Source: Sclerotinia nivalis
Taxonomy: Eukaryota; Ascomycota; Leotiomycetes; Helotiales; Sclerotiniaceae
Reading direction: 5' to 3'
Length of the DNA stretch: 64,000 bases
Assembly (NCBI GenBank): GCA_029531795.1
Contig: JAPEIS010000001.1
Coordinates: 1,550,001 to 1,614,000, forward strand
The notes under the pieces were generated by a model. It did no database searches. It was not told where the DNA came from and saw nothing but the letters and a program-made list of their open reading frames with translations. How positions within the stretch are numbered: position 1 is the first letter of the stretch; each line of letters opens with the position of its first letter. The position numbers and the translations under genes are program-made. Below are positions 49,161 to 63,100 of this stretch, piece by piece.

Positions 49161-49961
49161 TCAATCTTCGTCATCATCACAGTCGTCTCCACCGCCATAC
49201 CCGCCACCTCCTCCTCCTCCCCACCCTCCTCCGCTACCACCACCAAGATTCAATTTTGTCATTGCAGAGCAAAACGAAGACCATGAGCTTGACCACGCCG
49301 TGTATTCAGGTTGTGTCGTTATTAGCATTCCTGCTAGATTTACAGACGCAAGCTGACTCACGAGAGCAGTTTGTTGTGTCGTGGTTCCTGTAAAGTCATG
49401 GATTGCATACGTTGACTTAACCCGTGAGGTCTTATCCAAACTAGTCAATGCAGTTTGATTGAACTTCGCATAAGACTCTTCGAATACGTTGATGCTATCG
49501 GCGAGGGTATAGAAGGACGCATCGACGGGGACACCTGGATTAAGAAATATATAATCTTTACCGGCCCCTAACAAAGTTTTCGCATATGTGGTAAGGTTAC
49601 TCATGTATGGAAATGTTGAGTTATTTGATGGTGATTCATCGAAGAAAAGTCCGCCAATTGGTAGTTGAGTTGGTGTATTCCACTCGACATATTTCTCGAT
49701 ATCTGCTGCGATTTCCGAGACATCTCGAGATGCGTAAGAGGTATAGATATAACCAAGAGTAAGGACATTTGGATGGCTATTCAGGCTTGTAAGGCCTGCA
49801 ACATAGTTGACATCAGGATCCGTGAATGCTAAATTGGGGGAAACAACCACGTGAAACTTAAGATTTGGATTAGCGACAATGGAGGTGGTAAGTGTACTCC
49901 ATGAGGTTGAATTATATGGGTACATATAAAGCGGAAGGAATACAAAAGCTGGCAGAACCAT
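49161..49961 (-). CDS. Spherulin-4-like (spherulation-specific family 4) protein
   Basis: The single exon from the ATG at 49961 encodes 266 residues; an upstream in-frame ATG at 50048 would add 29 that relatives lack. Family signs are FLPLYMYPYNSTSW near the start, FHVVVSPN, LGYIYTSYASRD (69-80) and the conserved GLFFDES (104-110). The fold is expected to be a TIM-like barrel resembling glycosidases, with the Asp-Glu pair as candidate catalytic residues. The N-terminus is hydrophobic but not a clear signal peptide. The last ~27 residues are unusual: a poly-Gly stretch with W and Y, then an acidic end DDCDDDED. The biological role is unknown even for the family, first named from slime-mould spherules. 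Confidence 0.88.
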   Translation of the reverse strand: MVLPAFVFLPLYMYPYNSTSWSTLTTSIVANPNLKFHVVVSPNLAFTDPDVNYVAGLTSLNSHPNVLTLGYIYTSYASRDVSEIAADIEKYVEWNTPTQLPIGGLFFDESPSNNSTFPYMSNLTTYAKTLLGAGKDYIFLNPGVPVDASFYTLADSINVFEESYAKFNQTALTSLDKTSRVKSTYAIHDFTGTTTQQTALVSQLASVNLAGMLITTQPEYTAWSSSWSSFCSAMTKLNLGGGSGGGWGGGGGGGYGGGDDCDDDED

Positions 49962-52777
49962 GTTGACGAGGAGGACGTCGATAGCACGGATTGTTTGACA
50001 CCGAATTAGCGAAATCGAGCGAAAATCAGTAACACAAGGAATGTGCAAGCAACAGAACGTGCATCATAGCAGGAGACATATAGAAACGTTACAAGAGGAG
50101 ACTTCTCCTTCATCAAAATTCAGTTTCCTCATTTGGCCATACGGTCAACACATACGATACTTGGCGAGTGTTCCATTGAAATGGCGTGTAGCATATGTTA
50201 ATTATTCTCCAGGCTGAATTTCTTCATCTCGCACCAACTCACAGTATATTATGCAAGCCTTTTACCATACCTTCCAAAAGTATATTATTTGGCTTCAATT
50301 ACGCGGCTGAATTGAAGGACCAGAGGTGGAAGATACGTTGCCAATGTGGACAATATTCTTAGGTAGGAATGTGCAACGGTTGAGGAAATGAGATGGATAA
50401 ATGGCTCTGGATAAGTGGCGGGATAAATTAAGGAAAGAAGGAGAAAGCCCTTCTTTTATCCTTCGCTTGTATTCAGCGGAAACCCCACACCCCTACATTT
50501 CCCTTTCTTTTCGGCCTAATCGGGGAAAAGGGGAAAGTGTATTGCAACTTCGAAAATTACACCATTCAAATCCTCCATCTACCAATAATTTCCTCTTTCA
50601 TCTAAATATCGGCCAAGATTCCAATGCTGAAGGGCTTACAACCTTGTGTTATTGCATATTCTCACCCCTTAGTGACACATTTGTTCCCCACGATTAAATC
50701 TCGATATCGGATTCGGAAAAGGGTCCGCTTGTATGTTCCGCTTTAAAGAGAATGGCTCACAAATGGAAGAAAACAGAAAACGCGATATATTTGTCATTAT
50801 CGCCCCAGAAGCTGAATGTATTTGCTCTGTAGGTGGGGCTGAAAGATTCATCACTATTATCAAGTAAACATCACGACATTTTAAATCTGCTACTACCTAT
50901 GTAGGAGCCATTTATCGCAGGACCGAGAATACTGCTCCTTAGGGCTTGCTTTCAAACAAAATATAGTTATATCTCACAACAGCGGTGAAGCAACGTTGGT
51001 AGTCAAGATCGTTTTTTGTGTTAAGATTACAATAAAGCCATGGTCTTGGTGACCAGGCCCTTCACCAGGCTACATTTTGGCTTGCAGAATTGTCCAGGTA
51101 TTATTCTGACAATACAATATTGGATGCTACTAACCATCGAAGTAGAATGTATCCAGATCTTGGCTTTGAATAGGCAGCAAGTGCCAAGTGGCAAGTATCA
51201 CTATACCGTTTGGCAAAGCTGATCTGTTAGGTAGTTCCCGAACTTCTCAATTACTTCGTTGGTTTTTCTCCGTCTTCCCTCAAGGGCTCAATTCTCTTTT
51301 CGTTTCCTCTTTCTCCGCCAAAATGCTATCCTTTCCTTGAAATCCCGACCGCAGCGAGACTGATTTCTAGTAGACGTTTGTACACAAAAGCCATCTTCAT
51401 CGAGCACTCATTTAAACCTGTATGCTTTTACACCCTTTTCATCCTATTATTTGGCCTTCTGACTTAGCCTTTTTTACTTCCTCTCCGTTCTTAGCTTCAA
51501 TCTCTGTCTCTTCGGAATCGATAAATCCGGCCTGCCATCGCAACTATCTCCTGGATTACCTTCACCACCATATATCTCCCTGCGTTGTGTATAAGTTCTT
51601 GGAACATCAACTAATTCCTATCGGATGCCCCGTTGAGATGCCAATCTTCTGATGGTTTGCTAGCCAGTCTCCACCATTTATAGTATCTTCAAGCGCCCCC
51701 GCAATATTCTCCTGAGTCGTCATCGGTCCAAATCTTTCCTTTTCCTTCTGAACTTAAGCATTCGATTGGCCTCTGCTACAAACGGTTCATTCAATGATCT
51801 ATACAAAATGGCACAATGAATGACCCAATTTGTGGTACTTGCCACGCAGCTATTGAGATACTGAATCTCTAGTTCTTAAAAAAGAAGGCCATTAAATGAA
51901 TTCTTCTTTCAAGAGGTTACTTATTTTCATTGTTCATACCGTTAAGGTTACTTGGTAGACACTATCCTAAATCTATCGGAATAGAGGTCGCCAATGCTCG
52001 AAATGGATTGGTACAGTCAGCGCAATTAGACATAAAACTTCTCGAAATCAAAACTCAATGTTCTTACTAGGATTCATCAAGTAAAGAGGCATCAAATCTT
52101 CACGAGCGCCCGAAGAGCCCCATACTGTCCGCGAACTCTCTCTCTCATACTTCTCCTCTTGAGATTTATGGTGACTTGTATGACCATATTTGGCGCTGGG
52201 TGGGCTGCCGATGTAAGTCGACAGATGCAAGCAGGTTGGTCCACCACATGCAAATGCGAAAGCTGCAGTTAGTTCTTGAATTTTGACAAAGTTGTGGGAA
52301 TGATTTGCCGTGAAATGTTTTAAGGTCAGCTTTCGGTCAGGCAACGAAATTTTCTGAAATAGACAGTTGAGTATTATCTTGCTGCAGGCGCGGCGCAACG
52401 TTTCAGTTGTCTATTCAACCTACATACACTAACATCCCACTCATGTACGCAATTTGATTCGCGTTTGGACTACCCAACGTGGACCGAAGACAATTTTGGA
52501 CCTGTAATTGCGGGGAAGCTGAAGATGCCGGATAAAATTTCGGATCTGCAGTGTTACAGCGAGTCCCGTGAAAACACCTGCTTATTCGCCCAATGCATCT
52601 TCCTTCGCATATCATTCTTATCACGAAAATCCAACCTCTTTTTAATCAAGTATATAAGATGTCGGTCAATGCCTGGCTATCTATTTCAGAAAGTTGACCT
52701 CAAAGAAAGGTTTACAAAAATTTGAAGGTCCTTTTAAAGTCTTGCATTTGATCGTTCTCAATATCTATTCAATTCCG
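49962..52777. promoter_or_regulatory. Divergent upstream region of the spherulin and galactosidase genes
   Basis: This 2.8 kb holds two outward promoters. ORFs here are short and mostly TTG-started, including 52048-52398 (-). Nothing else was recognised. Confidence 0.45.
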
Positions 52778-54440
52778 ATGTCTATCTCATTCTTGAGACA
52801 TCTGCTTCTTGCTGGGGTGGCGTTCTACGATGTCACTGTCGGCGCTTCGGTACTTCAACCTACTCCTCCGATGGGTACGCAGACTCCTAAACTAACTTTA
52901 ACAAATAATTTCTAACTGAGCTTAAGGATTCAATAATTGGTCAGCTTTTATGTGTGGTCTTAACGAATCGCTGTTTGTTGAGACCGCCCAGGCCATGGTG
53001 GAGAAAGGCCTACTTGCGGCAGGTTATAATCGGCTCAATCTAGATGATTGTTGGAGTAAGGGTAGTCGGGAACCCAATGGGAGTTTGCTATGGAACACTG
53101 AAAAGTTTCCACGCGGTCTCCCATGGTTGACCCACTATCTGAAAAGCTTGGGTTTTAATTCAGGAATTTACACTGATGCTGGAATCAACAGTTGTGGCGG
53201 ATATCCGGGATCGTATGGGTATGAGGAGCTTGATGCTCAAGCTTTTGCCTCTTGGGGCTTTGATTACCTCAAAGTCGATGGCTGCAATATGCCTGTTGCA
53301 ACGGAACAAGAGTATGAGCTTGTCTATGGACACTGGCATAGCGTGTTAAGTGCTATGGAGAACCCCCTCATCTTTTCAGAGTCAGCTCCGGCATATTTTG
53401 CTGAGCAGGATAATTTAACGGATTGGTATACTGTGATGGGCTGGGTTCCAAAATACGGACAGCTTGCTCGTCACTCGCGTGATACCCTGGTTTGGAACTC
53501 AACTTCATACTGGCCGGACATCACTGGATGGGACTCTATCATGTTCAACTATGGACAAGAAGTACGACTGGCACGATATCAGAAACCTGGTTACTTCAAC
53601 GATCCAGATTTCCTCATCGTTGACCATTTTGATCTATCACTTAATGAGAAGAGGTCACATTTCGCTATCTGGGCCTCACTTTCGGCCCCTCTCATTATCA
53701 GTGCTTATATTCCGGCTCTCAGTGCAGATGAAATTGCTTATCTTACGAATAAAGATCTGATCGCTGTCAATCAAGACTCACTGGCACTACAGGCTACACT
53801 TGTTAGCCAAGATGGTACTTGGGATGTTTTGACCAGAAGTCTAGCTAATGGTGATCGGCTTCTTACGGTTATCAATCGAGGTAATTTCACCGCCAGTTAC
53901 AAAATACCATTTCAGAGGATCGGTATCTCGGCTTCAACAGTCAAAGTCAAGGATTTATGGACAGGAAAATCATTATCCACGTCTAAAGTAGCCACAGCCA
54001 TCAATGTGCCTTCTCATGGTACTGCAGTATATCGGATTTCTGCTGGATATGGGGATCTAGACGTCATACCCACGGGTATGATTTTCAACACAGCGTCACT
54101 AAATGTCCTTACCTACTCTAGTCAGGGCCTATCATGGGCAGGTTCTGTCGGTTCAGATAACCAAGTATGGCAAACGATTGAAGATGATACTATCAGGGGG
54201 ATATTTGATATTTCTAAGTGTCTAACGGATCTTGGGAGTGGAAAGGTATCACTGACTGCGTGTTCTGGGAACAAGACCCAAAAATGGGAGTACTACGTTA
54301 CTGGTAATCTCGTCAGCCGTAGTACTGGTGCATGTTTGGCTGAGACTAACCATGGAGATGTTACAACAGCGAAGTGTCAGTTTGAGAGTAACAGTCAAGT
54401 GTTTGGGCTACCCAGCGGGATCAATGTTATTGGCCAATGA
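52778..54440 (+). CDS. Secreted GH27 alpha-galactosidase with C-terminal ricin-B-type lectin domain
   Basis: Two exons (52778-52874, 52927-54440) with a 52-bp intron encode 536 residues. The junction gives PPMG/FNNWSAFMCGLNE, the start of the GH27 barrel. A signal peptide is likely (LRHLLLAGVAFYDVTVGAS). Active-site marks are NLDDCWS (~71-75), the nucleophile D150 in DYLKVDGCN, and D230 in SYWPDITGWDSIM as likely acid/base; GYFNDPD also fits the family. A beta-sandwich follows, then a beta-trefoil lectin domain (about 385-520) with Q-x-W-type motifs NQVWQT and TQKWEY. The enzyme should release alpha-1,6-galactose from raffinose-type sugars and galactomannan outside the cell. Aspergillus AglA-type enzymes share the lectin tail. 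Potential N-glycosylation sites (NES, NLT, NST, NFT) are present. Confidence 0.94.
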
Positions 54441-54931
54441 ACACCCGGGTCATAATTGAAGAAATGTTCTATGTCCTAGGTTTTAGCTATTATCCCGCAA
54501 TACGTATCAAGCGCATTTGAACCACTAGCACTAGGAAGCATGATTTAGAATAATATCTCTACAATATCACGTGAAAGTCAGGTGTTAAGCAGTGAGTTTT
54601 CTCGTTAATAATCCCATTACTACTTCCTATGCAGATATCAATTGTAACATAAGGGCATTCAGCTCCCTTTTCAGCTTGAAATACGAGGAATTTCCTGCGC
54701 AAAACTAGCAGCTGTTACGTTACAGCACATTACCCCGCCAAAAGAAGCCCCGCATCAATATATTCGATGGACGGATGTTTAACTCCGAGGATATCCCACC
54801 ACATCCTTCATGATATCATCACCTGATATTGTATATTCACCCCTTAACAAATAGTACCTAGCCATATAATACTTTGCTCAGCCCTCAGTCTGTCTCCTGC
54901 TTCCAATAAACAAACAAAACAATATCGAAAA
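54441..54931. promoter_or_regulatory. Intergenic region upstream of the PhyH gene
   Basis: The stretch holds the galactosidase 3' UTR and the PhyH promoter; pyrimidine/A-rich leader sequence precedes the ATG. Confidence 0.45.
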
Positions 54932-55895
54932 ATGCCGAAACAAAAATCAAAGCTCCTCGAATCTCTCGAGCAAGATGGCTTTGTTCTCATTCCCTCTCTT
55001 CTGAGTCAGACGGAGGTTGATTCTCTCCGTGTCGAAGCGAAAAGTACTGTCGATCTCGCTCGCTCTGGCTCTTGGCCATACGTTCGCACACTTCCCAAAC
55101 AATTTCCACCATGGAACATAGGTGAAGGAGAATCACCTGCAAAAGATGGTATTTGGGGTGTTCAATCACTTATGCATCCCAAACTTCCAACTTCGCCATC
55201 ATTCATCAAGGTATACTTTTCGGATAAAATGTTGGGCGTGGTGAAAGAGCTTCTGCAGTGTGAGGACGATGATCTAGTCATGGAATTGTTTAACCTATTG
55301 ATTCGTCCTGATCGCGATTTTGAGCTCCGTTGGCATCGGGACGATATCCCATCTTCTGCCACGGCCGAAGAGGAACTTGCGAGATTGGCGGAACCGGCAT
55401 GGCATGCGCAGTGGAATATGGCATTATATGATGATGCGTCCCTCATTGTAGTTCCCCGATCTCACAAGAGAGCTAGAACCGATGGAGAGAGGGAGATGAG
55501 TGAATATGCAACGGGAGTAGAGGGCGAGATTAGAGTTCAGATGAAAGCAGGTGATGTGGTTTTTTATGATAATAATATTTTGCATAGGGGAAAGTATGAA
55601 AGTGGTAAGGAGAGAGCAACGTTGCACGGAAGTGTGGGACATAGAAATGGGAAAGGAGTGAGAGCGAGGAACGTGCTACAACATGGATTGAGAGAGGTGA
55701 GTTGAATCTATTCTATCCCTTGGAGTGAATAGCTATTAAGTGACAATTCTGATTCATTGGTGATTTTAGTGGGTTGGCGATATTGATCTTAGTGTATTGA
55801 ATGAAGAGGAGAGGAAGAGGGCAGAGGGAATGAGGGAGAGATTGCTGAAGATGGCGAATGAAAGTGGTGAAGTAGGCTATTCATTGGATGGCTGA
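54932..55895 (+). CDS. Phytanoyl-CoA dioxygenase (PhyH) family Fe(II)/2-oxoglutarate oxygenase
   Basis: Two exons (54932-55696, 55770-55895) with a 73-bp intron (GTGAGT...TTTTAG) encode 296 residues; the second exon adds WVGDIDLS to SLDG. The start LEQDGFVLIPSLLSQTEVDSLR is typical of the family. Iron ligands are H135 and D137 in LRWHRDD and H218 in NNILHRG, and KERATLHG supplies the likely 2-oxoglutarate-binding Arg. VPRSHKR is another family motif. The fold is a cupin-like double-stranded helix. It is probably cytosolic because no signal peptide is present, although the last residues are not a peroxisomal signal. The substrate is unknown; fungal members hydroxylate diverse small molecules. 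Confidence 0.92.
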
Positions 55896-56716
55896 GATAG
55901 AATGATCATAAGACAGGAATCGGCGTCAGGTATTTAGCAGATTGTGTGCAGTGATGGTCTGGATTACCCAACATTATTGTATGTATACGTAGCCCAAGGG
56001 GAGATCTGTTCTTAAGTTTTCTGGAAATCAATCATTGGACATTCTTCTCTCATCAGTAGTACAGTTATCATAAGGGTTATTAGTAAATGAAACTACTAAA
56101 ACCTCTCAATATCTCGTGCATCCTCTCCAAAGGGTTTATAGTACAGTTTTGTAAGGTTTTGTATGGTTCGGTTCCTGTAATCTCTTTGTCATAAGAAATC
56201 GGAGAGTCTGTTCTTAAGACTTACATCCTTCTTCAATGTACAGCCACCGACTGATTTCTGTAGAGTTCGTTCATGTCCATCAACATAAAAGTTCAACAAT
56301 CCTCCCTTCAACACATTGCTTCCTTAAATAGTTTGTAAAGTCCTAAAGCAAATCGATTGACTGCGTTCATCTTCCTGAGCTTCATAAGGATCCCAAATTT
56401 GGGTACCAAAGACCCGCACGGTTGGTAAGATCTCATTGAACTTCTCGGTGCTGATCAAAGCCACTGACAGCGAGTACAGGCTTGCATAATAGCTACCATT
56501 TACTTCGATTCATCGTCTTTCACTCTCTTACGTTGACAATTTGACCCATCGCGCCAATCGATCTCCCATTGCGTCGGTCGATCTTTACCTACATCTTTCC
56601 AAACCCGGGAGTAGCCGCAGTCTCATCACGAGCGCTTATTCAATCGTCAATTCCCACGAGACCACACCTGAAATACAGCCTCGCCCTTGATATCTCAGGC
56701 ATTAGCCACTGAATTC
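55896..56716. other. Intergenic region between PhyH and the small helical gene
   Basis: No ORF or repeat is supported. A C/T-rich leader precedes the start at 56717. Confidence 0.45.
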
Positions 56717-57170
56717 ATGGACCCAGAAAGCAAGATGGAGGAAGTCAGGCGTGAAGTGGAGGCCATGCTTGACGGTCTAAACGACAATCTCGCGACAACC
56801 ATGACCAAATTTTGCCAGAAGATAACAAGATCCATCGAAATCAACCGCGCAAAGAAACTCAGAGTCTGGAAGGAATTCTACGAGCCACCACGTATGGACG
56901 GCCCTGCTGACAAGCACTCGGTCGAGTACAAGCAGAAGATAGTTGATAAATACTACCAGTTGAACAAAAAGCTTCCAGCGTTGGAGAAATTGCGAACTCT
57001 TGGTAAAGATTCCCATCACTCTGTTCAAAACAGCTGACTAACTGAGAATAGATCTAGCAAGGGAAACCGTAGTAGAAGAGTTGAACTTCCAGGTATTGAT
57101 GGCTGAGGAATGGGAGAAGCGCGAGGACTCAAACAAGGCAAAGGAGACGCAGGTAACTGGTGGAGGCTAG
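56717..57170 (+). CDS. Small predicted helical protein, function unknown
   Basis: Two exons (56717-57002, 57052-57170, TAG) with a 49-bp intron (GTAAAG...AATAG, branch CTGACTAAC) encode 134 residues. The joined frame reads TLG/DLARETVVEELNFQ, so the small gene is well supported despite its size. Composition is highly charged, with Glu/Lys-rich helices (KMEEVRREVEAMLDGL, EEWEKREDSNKAKE), suggesting a coiled coil. A central segment contains RVWKEFYEPPRMDGP. I do not recognise the family. Confidence 0.65.
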
Positions 57171-60100
57171 GAGAACGGGGTCAGCGAGAAATACGATGGC
57201 TCAACACGGACATGTGGTTACTTTTATTTTATTTTCCAACATGAAGGTACCGGTACAGGAAGAACACTTGCCAGAGATACCATGAAGCAAAGGATCAATT
57301 GGCTGAAGTCTGCGCCAAAATACGGATAAAATCGAATTTTCTTTCTTGATAATTTTTACAATAGGGTTTCTTTATAATATTTTATGAATATCATGGTCAT
57401 GCCTGCAATGTTTAACTTCATTAATTTCCAACCAGAGTGATCCTACAGAGGCCATAAATGTTTTAAATTGATGATACAAAGAATATTTGAGCTTGACGTA
57501 TAATAATTCCGTCAATAATCTAGATCCAGAGGTTGGCGCGACCTCTGGTAGAAAGCCTTACAAACTTCAAAGTAGCACTCAACCTGAACCTAAAGATGTA
57601 TTTGGTGGGCAAACGACAAAAGGTGTTAGCATATGAAATGGGATCTGCCATTGTAACCCGCTCCTGTAAACCTCGCAAATTTCGCTTGAAGAGGAACGAA
57701 TGGAGTCACCTCGGTGTTAAAGTTGTAGTAGGCACAGTATCTCTCCTTCCTCCCCAAAATGTGGTCGGCCAGACTAATGGAGCGACAATGTATCTTTACG
57801 TTTTATCATCAATAAGCTATCGAGGTGAAAACTATTCTTTGATTGTGATTGTGCCTAGCAGAAGCAGACTAGAATACAAATGGACATTAGAGAAGAAAGA
57901 TTCAAGACAGTAAGCATGGTTGATTTTTCATTTCAGATTTTAATTTTGAGCGACAGCTCAATCCAGTAAATGGTGCAATGACCGAGTCCTCAACAATTGG
58001 ATAGAGAAAGAATGCATAGGAGTCTTCATCTAGTATTTTGTGCGGGGAGTCTATATAAATAGCATTTTCACATTCAGCCATGTTTGTTTTGCTGTTTCAA
58101 TGTACATAGGGAAGGAGCGGGTGGAGACACTCACTCATCTAGAATCACCATTGCGGTATTCCAGAATCTTTTTTTTTGTGGATAGGAAAGAGCAAAGAAT
58201 AGGGACCAAGCTGTCAAGGTCTCATTGGCATTTATATGATACATTCAGCTTCATTTAATTCAGAACATACATAGGGACTTGGTGACAGTTCGACAAAATA
58301 CTAGTGTATTATGAACTACATCCATAAGAGAAAATGGTTGAGTTTGATTGATGGAGAGAGTAGAGGGACGAATTCGTCATCTAGCAGACGCCAGCCTGAT
58401 CTCACTTACTTCATCATTGGCTTCAAGAAAGGAAAGTTCGTCTTCTTCTTCTTTTCTTCTTCCATTGGTCTAGGAACTATTGCCCTACCCAGAAATCTTC
58501 ACGATTGTACTGAGCATAAGCAGCGATGTTTTTTGCAATTGATCTTCGTCATCTTCACCTCGCTTTCACATCTAGATACAATGTTACAACCAAAAAGCCA
58601 TTGAGCCTCATCAATCATAAATAACAACTGCAGGTGGTCGACACCGCCAAGGCTGCAAGCAGTAGGAATAATTTGAGCCGCAAAAGAAGAGGAATTTACC
58701 CATCACACACTCAAGTCCCTTGTTGAGCGTTACCTCCCCATCGTATCATCTTTGATTAGCTTTTCATTTTGCAAAAAGAACCTCTTCCTTCCCATTTCCA
58801 TCCCCTGTCTAGCCACTATGCTGTGCCTCTTATCCGGCGTAAAATCAGATTAGAGCACGACGAAATGGAATGAGGAAAATTACTGCCTTGGCGTACAGAT
58901 CCTACAATTTCCCATACACGCCTAGAGCCTCTATGTACTGAAGCTAAAAACTCATTTGATACTGATCAAATCAGCAGTTATGAATCTTACGTATGAAATT
59001 TCTGGAATAGTACACCGAGTCAGCCCGACATCGGTTCCAAAATCCCACCCTGCCGCTACTCCCACAGGAAGAGTCAAAACTCCGACATATCGGCAGTTCA
59101 AAACACAGTCAGCCTAATTCGGGACTTTGTTGTCGATTTCGGGTATGCAAAATTACTTATCCGCGTGTGAATCAATCAAACAACAGTTGGAATACGTACG
59201 TTTGTTACATACAAGGCAACAACAGTCGGCGATTTTAAGCAACGGTTAACGCGCCAAATAGAAAAACTTGGTGGAACCAACCGAGGTCTCGACATTCGAC
59301 AAAGTGTTGAGCCTCAAACATTGGATAAATGTAATATACATCATTTATTACACACAAGTATTCCCCAATGTAATAGCAGGCTACGTATAATAAGTTACCA
59401 AACTTTCACCACACCACACCATACCACACTGATATCTTGAATCTCTTTACCGCGTAGACATTGCCTAGAGGAACCGAGCCTCAATTGCGAGTAGAATGCG
59501 ACAAGGAACGAATCCCGTCCCAAATCGCTGCCATGCCATGGTATGCAAAAGCGACCTAAACCGAACAACCCCGCACACCCACGATTGCAAAATCGAACCA
59601 CCAATCTAGCGAAGCCAGTATGGAAATTATGGAAATTATGGAAACCCAATAATTCACATGCACGATGAATCACTACTCCATCGGGGTTCGAGACCACAAA
59701 GCAATACCAGCATCTTTTTCCTCCACGATCCGTCACAACTTTCCAATCCGCCAGTCTGAAGATCCTTACTCGAAGGGGTGTTGATTAAAGACATTTCGGC
59801 CTGGATGCACTGCGCCCTTTCCAATACCTGAATGCTGGGAAGATTTTAATCATTTGACCAGCCTCACGACTGGCATACGAACATATCATACGTATGTGTC
59901 CCGAATCAGAAACGGAAAGGCTTCTTAATGCTGCGTGCGGCGGAACGAGAAAGGGTGCAATATTATTATCCCGAGCCGCCCGATTGTTAGTTTGAGATCA
60001 AAACTTGATTTGTGAGGATATCTCTTCCATTCAATTGGTACCAAGATGGCGTATTTTCTCGAGTTTGAAGATTTATGGAAGCCTAGGCAAGAACAAGGTA

Positions 60101-63100
60101 TTTTGTTCAGATGGATAATAATTTACCTCCACATATGCATCCACATGGCAATTTTGGCTTGCCGAAACATTGGGTAAGGCTCGGCAGCATCATAAATTAT
60201 CTAAAGGGCATCATTATTGTTAAGATTTGATTGAGAAGATTATTTTCCTCGGATCATCTGGATGAAGATTAAAGAATTGGCAACCCGGGTTGAAACGAAT
60301 GCGAATTTAATGATATGTACTTTAGACATTGATAGGCTTGGTAGAATGGATGGATAAATGTGCTGCAAGGTTCAGAGACATGGCATTTGGCATTTTAGCA
60401 TTTGTGGGGATGTGAATGGGAAGCGAAATCACCATCAAAAATGTACCTCCCTCCATGTTAAGGTATCTTTTGAAGTCTCGGACGACTCGGACGAGAAGGT
60501 ATACGATGATGAATTATCTTGCCTCGGACCTGTGCTTCCAATCCAGTTATCAACTTCAAATCTTGAGGCAATTCGAGATTTTCAATTAAGATAGTGTAGA
60601 GACGAGCTCGGTTACAGAATGAGCTCCCCCTCGTTTGTATGGGATTTTTTGTGCATTTAGTTCAAAGGAAGATGCATCCACATGCAAGTTTCCACTCGAG
60701 CCACCCTAACCACATTTCCCACTTTCCTTCATTTCACCATAAATGTACGTGAAAAATCACAAGCAGCAAATGCACAGCCGTTTTGTTATTGTGCGGTCCA
60801 GAATTTGAGGCGATTCTCCAGTATTCAAAAGATACCGGTATCATCCATTGTTTTAAAGCACGTCCGTTTACAAAAATACGAGTTACTGGATTGGGAGCAG
60901 GTTGAAGCTATTTATCTACGGAGTATCTTTACCCTGCATGATTTTTGGCAAGGGTGTTGAGTTTCTGCAACCACATGGCTGGCCTGTCTTTCACATGGTA
61001 TTTTCGACAATGGAGATAAGGTTTTATGTACATGAGAACCCCGTAGTTTACGGAGCGACATCTTTAACCTACGGCGTATACAACCACTGCCAGTAGGCTG
61101 CAAAGCAGATGTTGAAAGTTCGGTGTGGGATCCTCCTAGTCGTCGATTCAAAAAGACCAAGACTAGATGGTTCATTCAGTGGACTCCCGATATCATTCAC
61201 GCGGCAGTACTCTTCCGCACAAGAAAAGGGAATTCCGTTACCCGAATTCCGTATCCGTCCACGGAATAGTTCACCATATCCTATCCATCAGTTCCAGACT
61301 CCACCATGCAAATGGATCAAACGTAATGATCAATCCCGTCGTCTGTTTTATTGCGGCGCATTTAGTCGCTCCATAACCTATATGAAAAGTTATCACGAGT
61401 CAATATTGCAATATATGAATATATAGCATATATGCTTAATAAGGTCTTTCCAAGAACCCAAACAGTGGAAAAGGGTCAACTGGTCCACTCTCCCCACTGT
61501 GACTCCTACGTCTGTCCACTGCAGCGATGGATATTCCCGTGATCATTTGAAAGATTCACCATATGGGTTGATGATTAATGGATTTTCGTGAATCATCAGG
61601 ATCAGGGTCCAAGCGATGAATACTATGGGGAGGACCTTAACAAGGTTACCGTACCCAAGTCAATCGCTAAGTGGGATGCACGCCGTCTTGGTTGGCCCCG
61701 CTGTCAACCGTGGAGCGTCCATGGAGTTGGTTTCTAAGCAGCGCTTGTGAGTAAAGTTTGGCTTTGATCGTAGATCAGTATGTATTTAAAGCATCAAAAT
61801 AAAAGTACCTAGAGTGAAGTGCTTACCACGCGCAATCAAAATTAAAGTTCATGAATAATCATCGCGACGACGACCTGCGAAGGAGATAGAACGTCCTGGA
61901 AGTATGAATGAAGAAAAGACTCAGAAGCTTCGCCCATTGCCCAGATAGTAGATATTCTCCTCATTACTAGAGATTTATCACTTTTGATTGGATCGATATA
62001 CGAATATCCTCGATCTCTGATTTCAAGGATGGAAGTCGCGGGATATATCATTAAATGCGTTTCCCAATTGAGTATATGATTTTCCCTCCCCTATACTTAT
62101 TTGAGCCACCAGAACGGAAAATAGACCTTGGCACTTTCGAAACCAGCCCCCAATAATGTGGCACGGATATCCTTTTTTTTTTCTACGCCCTGTGGGATTT
62201 GCAATGTATTCGTAATCATCCACTATACCTAGGAATAGAAAGGAATTTACTAGTGTGTGCGCAGTGTCTTGAATCTCGAAGGAAAAGTATCCCAAACCGA
62301 CGGGATCATTTAATTTCGTTACTGGCAATTACCTAGATACCAAAAATGCCAGTGGTAACAAAAGAAAAGAAATTCAGGCAAGCATGATTAACGAGGCCGC
62401 AGTGTCCCAGCCCTAGCGTTCGTTGTATATTACATCTATGGAAATATTCCCTCTAATGTGAGTTAAATACCCCGAATAGGAAAGTAGGGCAATGCAGCCC
62501 ACGTGAAAATCCCAATTCCTCGACCTTTTCGTGCAAAGCTCTGGACGCTTTTACGACGGAATGGAAAACGCATGATCGACGGCGGTGAAGTCAAAGTATG
62601 GGGGTTTGAGATATTGCATGAGAGGTGGTAGATGTGTGGGTGGTAAAAATGAGGGTTGATATCAAATGATCATATGGATCTACCAATCTCGCGAGAGCTT
62701 TCTACTCGGCGTCTGAATAGGGAATATAGAGGTGGCTTCACAAGGAACAGAACGCAGCACGCACTGCACAAATGCCACACACACATACACATACACACAC
62801 ATGTTTCTTCAGCCTTACGCGGCGAGCATTATATTAGTTGCTGGGAATTGTCGGTGCTTCTTTGCTGCGGAGGCTCCGTAATAGTACGATGTGCGATGCG
62901 CGATGTGCGATGCGGTGCGCAACCAAATTATGTGCTCGGTGGAAACAAGCCTCAGGGACCAGAAGGCTTGATCCTTATGTACGTAGGTTGATATGTTATG
63001 TTAACGTTACTTTCGAATCCATGATCAATGAGGTATGAATGATGCTGGCGATGCGGTGCATTCATCCACGTTTGGCCTTTTGTCGAATAAATAAATGAAT

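Noticed and set aside
57533..57913. 126-codon plus-strand frame after the small helical gene
   Set aside because: It opens with TTG and has no recognisable features or splice partner.
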